Positions 53,327 through 61,716 of a stretch of 64,000 bases of DNA are shown here, piece by piece. The notes under the pieces are model-generated. The model saw only the letters and a list, made by a program, of their open reading frames with translations, had not been told where the DNA came from and did no database searches. Position 1 is the first letter of the stretch, and every line of letters begins with the position of its first letter. Origin of the DNA: Brevundimonas halotolerans (GTDB lineage: Bacteria > Pseudomonadota > Alphaproteobacteria > Caulobacterales > Caulobacteraceae); contig NZ_QTTA01000005.1 of the NCBI RefSeq assembly GCF_003730275.1, forward strand, positions 1 to 64,000, in the 5' to 3' direction. A program made the position numbers and the translations under genes.

Positions 53327-55588
53327 CGCGGGCGCCAGCAGCTCGAACGTGCCTTCCAGTCCGCTCTCGGCATTCGGGCCGATCCAGACCGTGAACCGTC
53401 CCGGCTCGACCGTCCACAGATGGTCACGTCCCACAAACATCAGATCGCGCCGCGTCAGGGTGAACCGCACGCGGGCACTCTGGCCGGGCTTCAGCCGCAC
53501 GCGCTGGAATCCCTTCAGCTGGCGGATCGGCCGGGTCACGCTGGCTGCGCGGTCGTGGATGTACAGCTGGGCCAGTTCCTCGGCGACGCGGTCGCCCCGG
53601 TTGGTGATCGTGGCCGACACCTCCAGCTCGCCCTGCCAGGCTAGCTGGCCTTCGCCCACGTCCAGCCCTTCATAGACCGGATCGCCATAGGTCAGGCCGT
53701 GCCCGAACGGCCAGGCGGCCGTGTTCAGCGTCTCCCGATAGCGGGCCTTGAACTCCTCTCTGGGCTCCAGCGACAGCGGCGGGCGCCCCGTGACCTTGCG
53801 GTCATAGTGGAACGGCGATTGGCCCGTGTGGTGGGGAAAGCTGATCGGCAGGCGTCCGGTCGGCTCATGATCGCCGAACAGCACATCGGCCAGGGCATGG
53901 CCGGTCTCGACCCCCAGGAACCAGCCCACGACCAGACCCCGCGCCGCCTTCGCGGTCTCGTCCAGAACCAGCGCCCGGCCGCACTTCAGCACCAGCACCA
54001 CCGGCTTGCCGACCGCCATCACGGCCGCGATCAGGTCCCGCTGCGGCTCCGGGATACAGACATCGACGCGCGACTGGGCCTCGCCCGACATGCGCTCGCC
54101 CTCGCCGACCACCATGACCACGACGTCGGCCGCGTGGGCCGCCTTGACCGCCGCCTCGATCCCGCCCTGCAACGGACCTTCGGCCTCGCAGCCCCGCACC
54201 ACCGTCAGCCGCGCCGGATCGTCCATCGCCGCGCGGAAGCCCTCGTCGACCGGCACGGCATAGGCCGGATCGCCGAACAGCACCCACGGCCCGTTCAGAT
54301 GCTCGCGCCCCTCGGCGAACGGCCCGATCAGGGCGATCCGGTCCGACCGCCTGAGCGGCAGCACCCCACCCTCATTCTTCAGCAGCACAATCGACTTCCG
54401 GCCGGCCTCACGCGCCAGCTCCCGGTGGCGGGGCTGATCATTCGCCTCGACCCGCTCCGGGGCCAGCCGGCCATAAGGGTCCTCGAACAGGCCCAGCGCC
54501 GCCTTCAGCTCCAGCACCCGCCGCACCGACACATCAACATCGGCCTCGGCGATCGCGCCCGACCGCACCAGATCGGGCAGATGCAGCGCATAAAGATTGC
54601 TGCTCATGCTCATGTCGACCCCGCCCAGAAAGGCCAGCCGCGCCGCGTCCCGCTCATCCTCGGCCAGGCCGTGGGCGATCAGCTCAAAGTCCCCGGTGTA
54701 GTCCGAGACGACAAACCCCTCGAACCCCCACTCGCCGCGCAGCACATCCTTCATCAGCCAGGGATTGGCATGGGCCGGAACGCCCGCGACATCATTGAAA
54801 GCCGCCATGGTCGACAGGGCGCCCGCGTCAAACGCGGCCTGGAACGCCGGGAAGTGGATTTCGCGCAGGGTCCGCTCGGACACGTCCACGCTGTTGTAGT
54901 CCAGCCCCCCGGCCCCGGCGCCGTAGCCCGCCAGATGCTTGGGCGTGGCCAGCATGGCCCCGGCGTCGGACAGACCCGCTTCGCCCTGGAACCCTTCGAC
55001 CCGGGCGACCGCCAGGGTGCACCCCAGCAGCACATCTTCGCCCGCGCCCTCGACCCCCCGGCCCCAGCGGGCATCGCGCGAGATGTCGACCATGGGCGCG
55101 AAATTCCACGCCAGACCCACGGCCGTGGCCTCTTCCGCCGCCGCGCGCGCCGTCCGCTTCGCCAGATCGGCGTCAAAGGCTGCCGCCTCGGCCAGCGGCA
55201 CCGGAAAGATGGTGCGGAAGCCATGGATCACATCGGCCGCGAACAACAGCGGAATGCCCAGCCGCGACTCCTCGACCGCCACCGTCTGCATGCGCCGGTG
55301 CCAGTCGGCCGAATCCCCGTTGAACACGGCGCCCAGACGACCCTCGCGCACCGCCTGCGCCTGTTCCTCGATCGATCCGGGAACAGCCGCCGGATTGGCG
55401 GCATTGGCCGGAGCGGGCGCCAACGCCGCCGGCATGATGGTCAGCTGCCCCGCCTTTTCCTCCAGCGTCATGGCGGCGATCAGCGCCTCGATCCGCTCGG
55501 CCGCCGTCGTCGCGCGTCCCGCCCCGTCAGGCCGGATCGCCTCACCGGACAGGCGGGCTTCGGACGGTTTGGGCGCAGGGGAAGACAT
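53318..55588 (-). CDS. GH3 beta-glucosidase (BglX-like)
   Basis: 756 residues from ATG 55588. GH3 N-terminal barrel with IPLLFAADVIHGFRTIFPVP and the nucleophile Asp in GFEGFVVSDYTGDFELIAHG near residue 250. The alpha/beta domain (VVMVVGEGERMSGEAQSR, VLVLKCGRALVLDETA) and a fibronectin-III-like C-terminus (FTLTRRDLMFVGRDHLWTVE) follow. No signal peptide is seen, so it may be cytoplasmic or periplasmic by another route. A palindromic operator lies upstream. It converges on the GH10 gene with a nine-base overlap. Confidence 0.92.
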   Translation of the reverse strand: MSSPAPKPSEARLSGEAIRPDGAGRATTAAERIEALIAAMTLEEKAGQLTIMPAALAPAPANAANPAAVPGSIEEQAQAVREGRLGAVFNGDSADWHRRMQTVAVEESRLGIPLLFAADVIHGFRTIFPVPLAEAAAFDADLAKRTARAAAEEATAVGLAWNFAPMVDISRDARWGRGVEGAGEDVLLGCTLAVARVEGFQGEAGLSDAGAMLATPKHLAGYGAGAGGLDYNSVDVSERTLREIHFPAFQAAFDAGALSTMAAFNDVAGVPAHANPWLMKDVLRGEWGFEGFVVSDYTGDFELIAHGLAEDERDAARLAFLGGVDMSMSSNLYALHLPDLVRSGAIAEADVDVSVRRVLELKAALGLFEDPYGRLAPERVEANDQPRHRELAREAGRKSIVLLKNEGGVLPLRRSDRIALIGPFAEGREHLNGPWVLFGDPAYAVPVDEGFRAAMDDPARLTVVRGCEAEGPLQGGIEAAVKAAHAADVVVMVVGEGERMSGEAQSRVDVCIPEPQRDLIAAVMAVGKPVVLVLKCGRALVLDETAKAARGLVVGWFLGVETGHALADVLFGDHEPTGRLPISFPHHTGQSPFHYDRKVTGRPPLSLEPREEFKARYRETLNTAAWPFGHGLTYGDPVYEGLDVGEGQLAWQGELEVSATITNRGDRVAEELAQLYIHDRAASVTRPIRQLKGFQRVRLKPGQSARVRFTLTRRDLMFVGRDHLWTVEPGRFTVWIGPNAESGLEGTFELLAPASA

Positions 55589-55604
55589 CAGTCGGGGGTC
55601 TCGC

Positions 55605-55620
55605 GTGTAATCGGTTACAC
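55605..55620 (-). promoter_or_regulatory. LacI-type operator upstream of the GH3 gene
   Basis: GTGTAATCGGTTACAC is palindromic except one base pair and has the CG-centred shape of LacI-family operators. It lies 17-32 bases upstream of the GH3 start. The regulator gene is not in the window. Confidence 0.55.
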
Positions 55621-55717
55621 CGTCATAGCCGAGACGGTCGCACACTCAAACCGTCCGGGCCAGACGCCCTGGGGAAAAGCGCACCGGACGCCCCGTCAGG
55701 ACGGTCGCCTCACGCAC

Positions 55718-55747
55718 AAAAACGCCCGCCAGTGTCCCGGCGGGCGT
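55718..55747 (-). terminator. Rho-independent terminator after ctrA
   Basis: ACGCCCGCC (55722-55730) and GGCGGGCGT (55739-55747) make a 9-bp stem with an 8-base loop. On the minus strand it is followed by T5 (55722-55718), 26 bases past the ctrA stop. Confidence 0.85.
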
Positions 55748-55772
55748 CTTCATGTTGCGGTGTCCTAACCGA

Positions 55773-56480
55773 TCAGGCTGCGGCGCTGACCGAGCCGGTG
55801 CCTTCCTGCGGGTCGCGCAGCACATAGCCGCGGCCCCAGACGGTTTCGATATAGTGTTTGCCGTTCGCCGCGGTCGCCAGCTTCTTGCGCAGCTTGCAGA
55901 TGAAGACGTCAATGATCTTCAGCTCGGGCTCGTCCATGCCGCCGTACAGGTGGTTCAGGAACATTTCCTTGGTCAGGGTGGTCCCCTTGCGGAGCGAGAG
56001 CAGCTCCAGCATCTGGTATTCCTTGCCCGTCAGGTGCACGCGGTGACCGTCGACCTCGACCGTCTTGGCGTCCAGGTTCACGGCGATCTCGCCGGTGTGG
56101 ATGATGGCCTGGGCATGCCCCTTCGAGCGACGCACCACGGCGTGCACGCGGGCGACCAGTTCGTCCTTGTGGAAGGGCTTGGTCATATAGTCGTCGGCGC
56201 CGCCGCCAAACGTCTTGACCTTGGTCTCGATCTCGCTGGTTCCGGACAGGATCATTACCGGCGTATTGACCTTGCCCACGCGCAGCTGCCGCAGAACCTC
56301 GATGCCATTCATGTCGGGCAGGTTCAGGTCCAGCAGGATCAGGTCGTAATCGTAGATCTTGCCCAGATCGATGCCTTCCTCACCCAGATCGGTGGTGTAG
56401 ACATTGAAGCCCTCAGACTTGAGCATAAGCTCAATGCTCTGGGCTGTAGCGTGATCGTCTTCAATCAACAGGACGCGCAT
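55773..56480 (-). CDS. ctrA: Cell-cycle master response regulator CtrA
   Basis: 235 residues. Receiver: [20 protein letters not shown], phospho-acceptor in [20 protein letters not shown] near residue 51, and [20 protein letters not shown]. OmpR-type DNA-binding domain: [20 protein letters not shown] and [33 protein letters not shown]. It ends in Ala-Ala-Ala, the ClpXP degradation signal used in Caulobacter. It controls replication, flagellar and GTA genes in relatives. The upstream region has three TTAA words and four GANTC sites. It is divergent from gafY. Confidence 0.97.
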   Translation of the reverse strand: MRVLLIEDDHATAQSIELMLKSEGFNVYTTDLGEEGIDLGKIYDYDLILLDLNLPDMNGIEVLRQLRVGKVNTPVMILSGTSEIETKVKTFGGGADDYMTKPFHKDELVARVHAVVRRSKGHAQAIIHTGEIAVNLDAKTVEVDGHRVHLTGKEYQMLELLSLRKGTTLTKEMFLNHLYGGMDEPELKIIDVFICKLRKKLATAANGKHYIETVWGRGYVLRDPQEGTGSVSAAA

Positions 56481-56549
56481 GTGTGCCCCTCCGCGGCAAA
56501 GCTTGACTATGGCCCTGTCGCTGCACGCACAGGTAACCTTGTTCCCACG

Positions 56550-56579
56550 TTAACGGTTCAAAACCTTAAGAACAGTTAA
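56550..56579 (-). promoter_or_regulatory. TTAA half-sites upstream of ctrA
   Basis: TTAA occurs at 56550-56553, 56566-56569 and 56576-56579, the last two separated by six bases (TTAAGAACAGTTAAC). CtrA autoregulation through such sites is known in Caulobacter; here the N6 spacing differs from the N7 consensus. Confidence 0.5.
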
Positions 56580-56596
56580 CGCCACTCCATTGAGGC

Positions 56597-56641
56597 GAAT
56601 CGTAGGCTGATTTGCGAATCGCCGTCGAGAGTCCGTGAGTC
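56597..56641. promoter_or_regulatory. Cluster of four GANTC (CcrM) sites upstream of ctrA
   Basis: GAATC at 56597 and 56616, GAGTC at 56629 and 56637, four sites in 45 bases. GANTC methylation by CcrM and GcrA binding control the ctrA P1 promoter in Caulobacter, so this is probably the same control. Confidence 0.6.
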
Positions 56642-56857
56642 AAGACGACGATATTTCTTTGCCGACGCGATCAAAACGCCTGCTGCCGGGCCCCGACAGC
56701 GGCCAGCCGGGGCCTCCAGGTCGCCAATCCCGCAACCTGCGATCCCGCTTCGCGTCGGCCCCTACGTCCCATTCTGACGTTTAACAGGTATTAATTCCTA
56801 TCTCGACCGGGCGCGGCCTCATCCTTCCGGTCTGTTCCCCGAGAGAAAGGATTAGCC

Positions 56858-57214
56858 ATGCCCCGCTCCTACCGCGTTCCCGTCACCGAAGCCGACCGCA
56901 TCCGTGCGGGACTGGCACTTCATCTGGTTGCCGCCTGCACCGGCGTCAGCGCTGAACAGATGGCCGGCACCGATCGCCTGCCGCCCCCGGCGTGCCGGGC
57001 CCGTTGGCTGGCCTTCTATCTGGCCCATGTGGCCTATGGCTGGCCGCTGGAGCGTGTCGGTCATGCCTACGGCGTCAACCGCGCGACGGTCGCCGGCGCC
57101 TGCCGCTGGGCCGAGGATGCGCGCGACCGCCCGGCCCTCGACGCCCTGCTCGACAGGCTGGAAGACTTCACCCGCACCCTGCTGGGTGACGCGCCCGTGG
57201 TCCTGCCGCGATGA
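56858..57214 (+). CDS. gafY: GafY-like GTA activator, DnaA domain IV-type HTH
   Basis: 118 residues. The core WLAFYLAHVAYGWPLERVGH with AYGVNRATVAGACRWAEDAR resembles DnaA domain IV helices (YLA-x-E...IG...G-R-x-TV...), as in the N-terminal half of the R. capsulatus GTA activator GafA. In Caulobacter the two GafA halves are separate proteins, GafY (DNA-binding) and GafZ. The gene overlaps the DUF6456 gene by four bases and is divergent from ctrA. The match is family-level; identity is inferred from domain plus operon partner. Confidence 0.78.
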   Translation: MPRSYRVPVTEADRIRAGLALHLVAACTGVSAEQMAGTDRLPPPACRARWLAFYLAHVAYGWPLERVGHAYGVNRATVAGACRWAEDARDRPALDALLDRLEDFTRTLLGDAPVVLPR

Positions 57215-57927
57215 GCCTGCGCACCGACCGCGCCCGCCGCCTGCTGCTCGACAAGGGCGGCTGGATCGAGGCCACCACGCCGGGGGTCTACGTCCTGCGT
57301 ATCCTGCCGGACCGCCGCGCCCGGGTCGTGCTGCGACTGGACGAAAGCGAGTTCACCGCCCTGGCCCGCGACCCGGGCCTCGCGGTGCGCAAGGGCGGCG
57401 GCTTTCAGGCCCGCCGGGCCGCAGGGGCCAACCGCCCGGGTCCGGCTGGCGGAGCCCCCGGCCGGATCGACGCGATCCAGACCCGCACCCTGCCCGACGG
57501 CGCCACCCTGCCGGTGCGGGTCAATCTGGGCGACAGCGCCATCGCCTGGCTGGCGCGGCGCAAGGATGCCGCCGGGCGTCCCTGGCTGACCCCGACCGAG
57601 GTCGCCGCAGGCTTGCGCCTGACCCGCGATGCCGAACTGGCCATGAAAGGTCCCTCCCTGACCCAGAGGTGGGACGCCCTGCCCCGCTCCGGCGCCGGCA
57701 CCGCCGCCCGGGTCGAGCCCGGCGATGCCAGCCTCGCCGCCGGTCGCCGGGTGGCCCGCGCCCTTGAGGCTGCCGGACCCCGCCTCGCGCCAATGCTCGA
57801 GGCGGTCTGCATTCGCAGCTCCGCCCTCCAGGCCGCCGAGGGCCAACTCGGCCTCCGCCGCCGTCAGGGCAAGACTGTCCTCAAACACGCCCTGCAGGCG
57901 CTGGCCGAGCACTATGGAACGGGGTGA
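57211..57927 (+). CDS. gafZ: GafZ-like GTA activator, DUF6456
   Basis: 238 residues, coupled to gafY by ATGA. N-terminal about 1-70 (ARRLLLDKGGWIEATTPGVY) and a Gly/Pro linker. The DUF6456 domain is at about 100-237: DSAIAWLARRKDAAGRPWLT, PTEVAAGLRLTRDAELAMKG, VARALEAAGPRLAPMLEAVC and GKTVLKHALQALAEHYG. DUF6456 is the C-terminal part of R. capsulatus GafA. In Caulobacter the homologous protein acts with GafY as activator/antiterminator of the GTA operon. Acts with gafY and probably RNA polymerase. Confidence 0.78.
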   Translation: MSLRTDRARRLLLDKGGWIEATTPGVYVLRILPDRRARVVLRLDESEFTALARDPGLAVRKGGGFQARRAAGANRPGPAGGAPGRIDAIQTRTLPDGATLPVRVNLGDSAIAWLARRKDAAGRPWLTPTEVAAGLRLTRDAELAMKGPSLTQRWDALPRSGAGTAARVEPGDASLAAGRRVARALEAAGPRLAPMLEAVCIRSSALQAAEGQLGLRRRQGKTVLKHALQALAEHYGTG

Positions 57928-57940
57928 GGTGCAGGGTGGC

Positions 57941-57976
57941 GTTTCAGACGGTTCAGACTATTCAGACGGTTCAGAC
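57941..57976 (+). repeat. Four tandem 9-base repeats after gafZ
   Basis: GTTTCAGAC, GGTTCAGAC, TATTCAGAC, GGTTCAGAC in a row, then GGTTCTTTTTC. It starts 13 bases after the gafZ stop. It may be a regulatory or termination-related site. Confidence 0.7.
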
Positions 57977-58022
57977 GGTTCTTTTTCATCGTCTGGTTTG
58001 CCCGCCCCCAGCCACCGGCGGC

Positions 58023-58466
58023 TCAGCCGGCCGGCACCAGCGCCGCCTCGCGGATCCGTCCGACCATCTGGTTCAGGCCGTTGGCCCTCTGACGGGTCAG
58101 GGCCTGCGGCAGGCCCAGCGAGTCCAGCGCCGCCCGGGCGTCAAAGCCCAGAATTTCGTCGCGCGTCCGGCCGGAATAGAGGCCCAGCAGCAAGGCGATA
58201 TTGCCCTTGGAGATGGCGCTGTCGGAGTCCGCATGGAACCACAGGCGCTCGCCCCCGTCCTCGACCGCCAGCCACACCCGGGACGCGCAGCCCGGCACCA
58301 GATTGGCCTCGGTCCGGGCGGCATCGGGCAGCGGCGCCAGCCCCTGACCCAGCTCGATCACATAGGCCAGCCGCTCCTCCCAGTCGCCCAGCAGGTCGAA
58401 CGACTCCTGCAACTCGGCCAGGGCCTCGTCGAGGGTCTCGGTGGGGGGTGTGTGCGTCTCGGCCAT
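58023..58466 (-). CDS. sufE: SufE-family sulfur acceptor protein
   Basis: 147 residues. SufE takes persulfide from SufS for Fe-S cluster assembly. LQESFDLLGDWEERLAYVIE, LVPGCASRVWLAVEDGGERL (acceptor Cys in GCAS near residue 61) and DSAISKGNIALLLGLYSGRT are the family pattern. No suf genes adjoin. It is divergent from the membrane histidine kinase. Confidence 0.93.
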   Translation of the reverse strand: MAETHTPPTETLDEALAELQESFDLLGDWEERLAYVIELGQGLAPLPDAARTEANLVPGCASRVWLAVEDGGERLWFHADSDSAISKGNIALLLGLYSGRTRDEILGFDARAALDSLGLPQALTRQRANGLNQMVGRIREAALVPAG

Positions 58467-58673
58467 GCCCTTCGAATAGGTATGCGGGCCGGCAAGGGCA
58501 ATGCGACACGCCCGGCGTTAATCTTTAACGGCCTGTCGTTCCCCAGTTTTCAGCCCCCGTCCCCTTGCCTGCAATCCCCTGACACGGGAGCGGCCTCGCA
58601 GGGAATCGCCTCGCCCGGTAGGTTGGAAGCGCCAGCCCGTGGCAACCGCCCCGTTCACCTTGTCGGAAACCCC

Positions 58674-60389
58674 TTGCCGCTTTCCTCCTCGCCCGTCCGG
58701 TCCGGTCGCCCCGTCGGCGATCTGCCCGCCCTGACCGCCTCGCACGCGGCCTGGGCGGCGATGACGGCATTGGCGGCGCTGGGTCTGCGGGTGATCGAGC
58801 CCGGGCCGGGGCTGCACGGTCCGGTCTTCTTCGGCATGCTGGCCATGGCCGTGCCCGGTCTGGCCGGTCTGACCCTGCTGTGGCGCGACGGCGTCCGGGC
58901 CCGTCTGGCGGTGCTCGGCATCTGGTCGCTGGCCGCAGCGGTCACCGCCCTTCTCTCCGGCGGCATTGGCGGCAGTCTGTCGGGCTATCTGCTGATGCCG
59001 GTGGCGGCCGGAATACTGCTGGGCAGCGGACGACCCGGCGGGCTGAAGCTGGCCCTGCTGGGCACGGCGGCCTCCGCCATCTCCGCCCTGATCGGCATGG
59101 GCGCAGCCCTGATGGGTGATCCCTCCGTCGCCCTGCCCGTTACCGCAGCATTTTCCGCCCTGTCGGCGGCCGGGGCGACGGCGGTGGCGCTGCAACTGGC
59201 CTGGCGTCTGCGTGAGCAGGAACTGGGCGAGGCCCTGAGCTCGGTCGCCCGGGTCGAGACCGTCCTGTCGGCCCAGCCGGGCCTGACCCTTGTGCTGGAC
59301 GGCACCGCCCGGGTGCTGGCGGCCTATGGCGTGCCGCCCCAGCCCCTGCCCGTGGCGCCCCTGCTGGACGAGGGGTTGATGGCCGCCGTTCACGCCCCCG
59401 ACCGCCAGACCCTGATGGCTGCCCTCAAGCGCGCCGGTGAAGGCGGCGAGGCCCAGATCCGCTTCACCCCGCGCAAGGCCCTGGATCGCCGCATCGCCCT
59501 TCTGGTGCGGCGCATGGACAGCCCGGACGGCGAACTGCGCCTGATCGCCCAGGCCTTTGACGCCACCGACGCCTACGTCCGCGAAGTGGCCCTCGACACC
59601 GCCCGCGCCGAGGCCGAGGCCACCAGCCGCTCCAAGTCGCGGTTCCTCGCGACCATGAGCCACGAACTGCGGACCCCGTTGAACGCGGTGCTGGGCTTTG
59701 CCGACATCATGCGCCAGAGTTTGTTCGGCCCTCTGCCGGCCCGCTACGCGGACTACGCCCAGTCGATCCATTCGGCGGGCGAGCACCTGCTGGACCTGAT
59801 CAATGATGTGCTCGACGTCTCCAAGATCGAGGCCGAGCGCTATCAGCTCAGCATGGAGCGGTTCGACGCCCGCGAAGTGCTGTCCGACGCCCTGGCCCTC
59901 GTCCGGCCGCGCGCCGACGAGACCGGCGTCCATCTGTCGACCGTGCTCCCGTCCGAGCCGGTCATGGTCGAGGCTGACCGTCGCGCCCTAAAGCAGATCG
60001 CCCTCAACCTGTTGTCCAATGCGGTCAAGTTCACGCCGGCCGACGGTTCAGTGACCGTCACGGTCGAGGGCATCGGTCCCTATCTGGAACTGGTCATCTC
60101 CGACACCGGCACCGGCATCGCGCCCGAAGACCTGAAGCGCCTCGGCAAGCCTTTCGAGCAGGCCGGCGGCGAGGCACAGCGGGCCCAGGGCACAGGCCTC
60201 GGCCTGTCATTAGCCCGCGCGCTCAGCGAACTGCACGGCGGACGGCTGTCGATCGACAGCACCCTCGGCGAAGGCACAGCCGTGACCGTGCGTCTGCCGG
60301 TCCACAAGCATCAGGTGGAGGAGGGCCAGCATCCAGGGGCCGAGATCATCGCCTTCTCTCCGGCCGCCAGCCAGTCGTCAGAACCCTAG
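58674..60389 (+). CDS. Membrane sensor histidine kinase, PleC/DivJ-type core
   Basis: 571 residues from TTG 58674, chosen because ATG 58761 would truncate the first TM helix; SDs are weak for both. About five to six TM helices (residues about 28-175: AWAAMTALAALGLRVIEPGP, GMLAMAVPGLAGLTLLWRDG, LLGTAASAISALIGMGAAL). A PAS-like region (about 190-310) is followed by HisKA with FLATMSHELRTPLNAVLGFA and DLINDVLDVSKIEAERYQLS, then HATPase NLLSNAVKFTPADGSVTV and GTGLGLSLARALSELHGG. The core resembles PdhS kinases (PleC/DivJ) that feed the DivK-CtrA pathway, but the input is unknown. Confidence 0.88.
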   Translation: MPLSSSPVRSGRPVGDLPALTASHAAWAAMTALAALGLRVIEPGPGLHGPVFFGMLAMAVPGLAGLTLLWRDGVRARLAVLGIWSLAAAVTALLSGGIGGSLSGYLLMPVAAGILLGSGRPGGLKLALLGTAASAISALIGMGAALMGDPSVALPVTAAFSALSAAGATAVALQLAWRLREQELGEALSSVARVETVLSAQPGLTLVLDGTARVLAAYGVPPQPLPVAPLLDEGLMAAVHAPDRQTLMAALKRAGEGGEAQIRFTPRKALDRRIALLVRRMDSPDGELRLIAQAFDATDAYVREVALDTARAEAEATSRSKSRFLATMSHELRTPLNAVLGFADIMRQSLFGPLPARYADYAQSIHSAGEHLLDLINDVLDVSKIEAERYQLSMERFDAREVLSDALALVRPRADETGVHLSTVLPSEPVMVEADRRALKQIALNLLSNAVKFTPADGSVTVTVEGIGPYLELVISDTGTGIAPEDLKRLGKPFEQAGGEAQRAQGTGLGLSLARALSELHGGRLSIDSTLGEGTAVTVRLPVHKHQVEEGQHPGAEIIAFSPAASQSSEP

Positions 60390-61246
60390 AGCGGGCCCAT
60401 CTGCAGGAAGGCCCGACCGGCCGAGATGTCTCCGACTTCAAAGGCCGCCCGCGCCACACTGCCGTCGCGGAACAGGAACTCGACCCAGAAGCCTTCGCGG
60501 GGGTCCAGCCGCTCAAGCTGCGTCCCCAGGCTGGCGGGAAAGCTCCAGACCTCCCCGGCCCGGCGGTCTGCGGCCAGAAGCATCCGGGTGGCCGGTGCCT
60601 GCGACATGGCCATCACGGCCCGGCGCGACGGCGCAGGCGGCAGGGCCCCGGCCCGGCCCAGCCAGGGCCGCGCCATGACGCCGGTGTCCCGCATCACCAC
60701 CCGGGCGGCATAGGGACGGGGCGCGCCGACGAAGGACACGACGACCTTCATCTCGCCCTCGACCGAGGTCTGGCCGAACCGTACCGGCGAGGCCCCGGTC
60801 TGTGAGGTCTGGCTGAGCGCCCACGTCTCTTGCGAATAGGCCCGGCGGTCGGCCAGCCACGGCTGCGCCAGTCCGGGGAAGCTCAGCGAGGGAATGCGGC
60901 GCCAGCCGTCAAAGGCCATCTCGACCCGGTCCGCGACCATGGCCAGTTCGGGATCGTTGCAGGCGACCTCGGCGGCCCTCGCCTGCGCCCGGCGGGCGGT
61001 GGCATTGACCTCGGCCGTCTCGGTCCCGGCCCGAAGTGCCGCACTGCGCGCCTGCCGTGTCGATACCGTCAGGGCCGCGCCCAGCTCATCCGAGAACAGG
61101 CCGCACCGCTCATGCGCCGCCAACACAAAGCTGCGCTCATAGAAGGGCACGGATCCCCCGGCCAACACTGGGCCTGCGGCCGTGAGAAGCGCCGCCGCCA
61201 TGGCCATGGCAGACCCCGCCCGTCCAATCTGTGCTTTCCTCGACAT
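60386..61246 (-). CDS. Secreted protein of unknown function
   Basis: 286 residues. Signal peptide about 1-29 (GSAMAMAAALLTAAGPVLA). The mature part has two Cys (ERCGLFSDELGAAL, AEVACNDPELAMVADRVEMA), a helical first half and a strand-rich second half (MKVVVSFVGAPRPYAARVVM, EGFWVEFLFRDGSVARAAFE). No family recognised. It overlaps the kinase stop by four bases, convergently. Confidence 0.65.
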   Translation of the reverse strand: MSRKAQIGRAGSAMAMAAALLTAAGPVLAGGSVPFYERSFVLAAHERCGLFSDELGAALTVSTRQARSAALRAGTETAEVNATARRAQARAAEVACNDPELAMVADRVEMAFDGWRRIPSLSFPGLAQPWLADRRAYSQETWALSQTSQTGASPVRFGQTSVEGEMKVVVSFVGAPRPYAARVVMRDTGVMARPWLGRAGALPPAPSRRAVMAMSQAPATRMLLAADRRAGEVWSFPASLGTQLERLDPREGFWVEFLFRDGSVARAAFEVGDISAGRAFLQMGPL

Positions 61247-61302
61247 GAGGGGCAGCTTAAGGCTCAGACCTTCCAGCCGGGTTTCAAAGCAGGGTTATCG
61301 AA

Positions 61303-61629
61303 TTGCTTCTCGCCACCGATGTCTGGGTCGGGGCCCTGATCCGACGGGCCCAGCTGGGCGGGGCCTTCGCCACCGTCGCCCGCCATGGCGATGCCCGCGC
61401 CGGCGCCGTGCTGGTCAAGATCTATGACAGCGCCAACCGCACCGCCCGCCTCTATTCCGAGGCCACCGGCCCTGACGGCGACCGCCTGTGGATGCGTCCC
61501 CTCGACACCGAGCTCGAGACCGAGGTCGACGCCTATATAGAGCGACAAGCGCGCTTCGACAGCGACCTCTGGGTCGTCGAGATCGAGGACCGCGAGGGCC
61601 GCCACTTCCTCACCGAAAAGGTCACCTGA
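61303..61629 (+). CDS. DUF1491 protein
   Basis: 108 residues from TTG 61303. LLATDVWVGALIRRAQLGGA, FATVARHGDARAGAVLVKIY and DAYIERQARFDSDLWVVEIE fit DUF1491, a small alphaproteobacterial family. No catalytic motif is seen. SD-like AGGG lies ten bases upstream; translation may be weak. Confidence 0.82.
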   Translation: MLLATDVWVGALIRRAQLGGAFATVARHGDARAGAVLVKIYDSANRTARLYSEATGPDGDRLWMRPLDTELETEVDAYIERQARFDSDLWVVEIEDREGRHFLTEKVT

Positions 61630-61716
61630 GGCGCCGCGTCTGGTCGTAAATGCTTAACCGCGTTCGGGAACGGAACCTCAAACGCTGCCCGCTAGGGTGA
61701 TCACAACGGGGCGACC

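Larger units (their letters stand above)
56481..56857. other. ctrA-gafY divergent intergenic region
   Basis: 377 bases without a gene. Left part: ctrA leader, TTAA sites and GANTC cluster. Right part: TTAACAGGTATTAATT at 56781-56796, a paired TTAA site 64 bases before gafY, and the SD AAAGGA before its ATG. The middle (about 56650-56770) has no feature I recognise. Confidence 0.6.

Noticed and set aside
53699..55768. 689-residue plus-strand frame opposite the GH3 gene
   Set aside because: Antisense low-complexity frame; the GH3 gene is complete on the minus strand.
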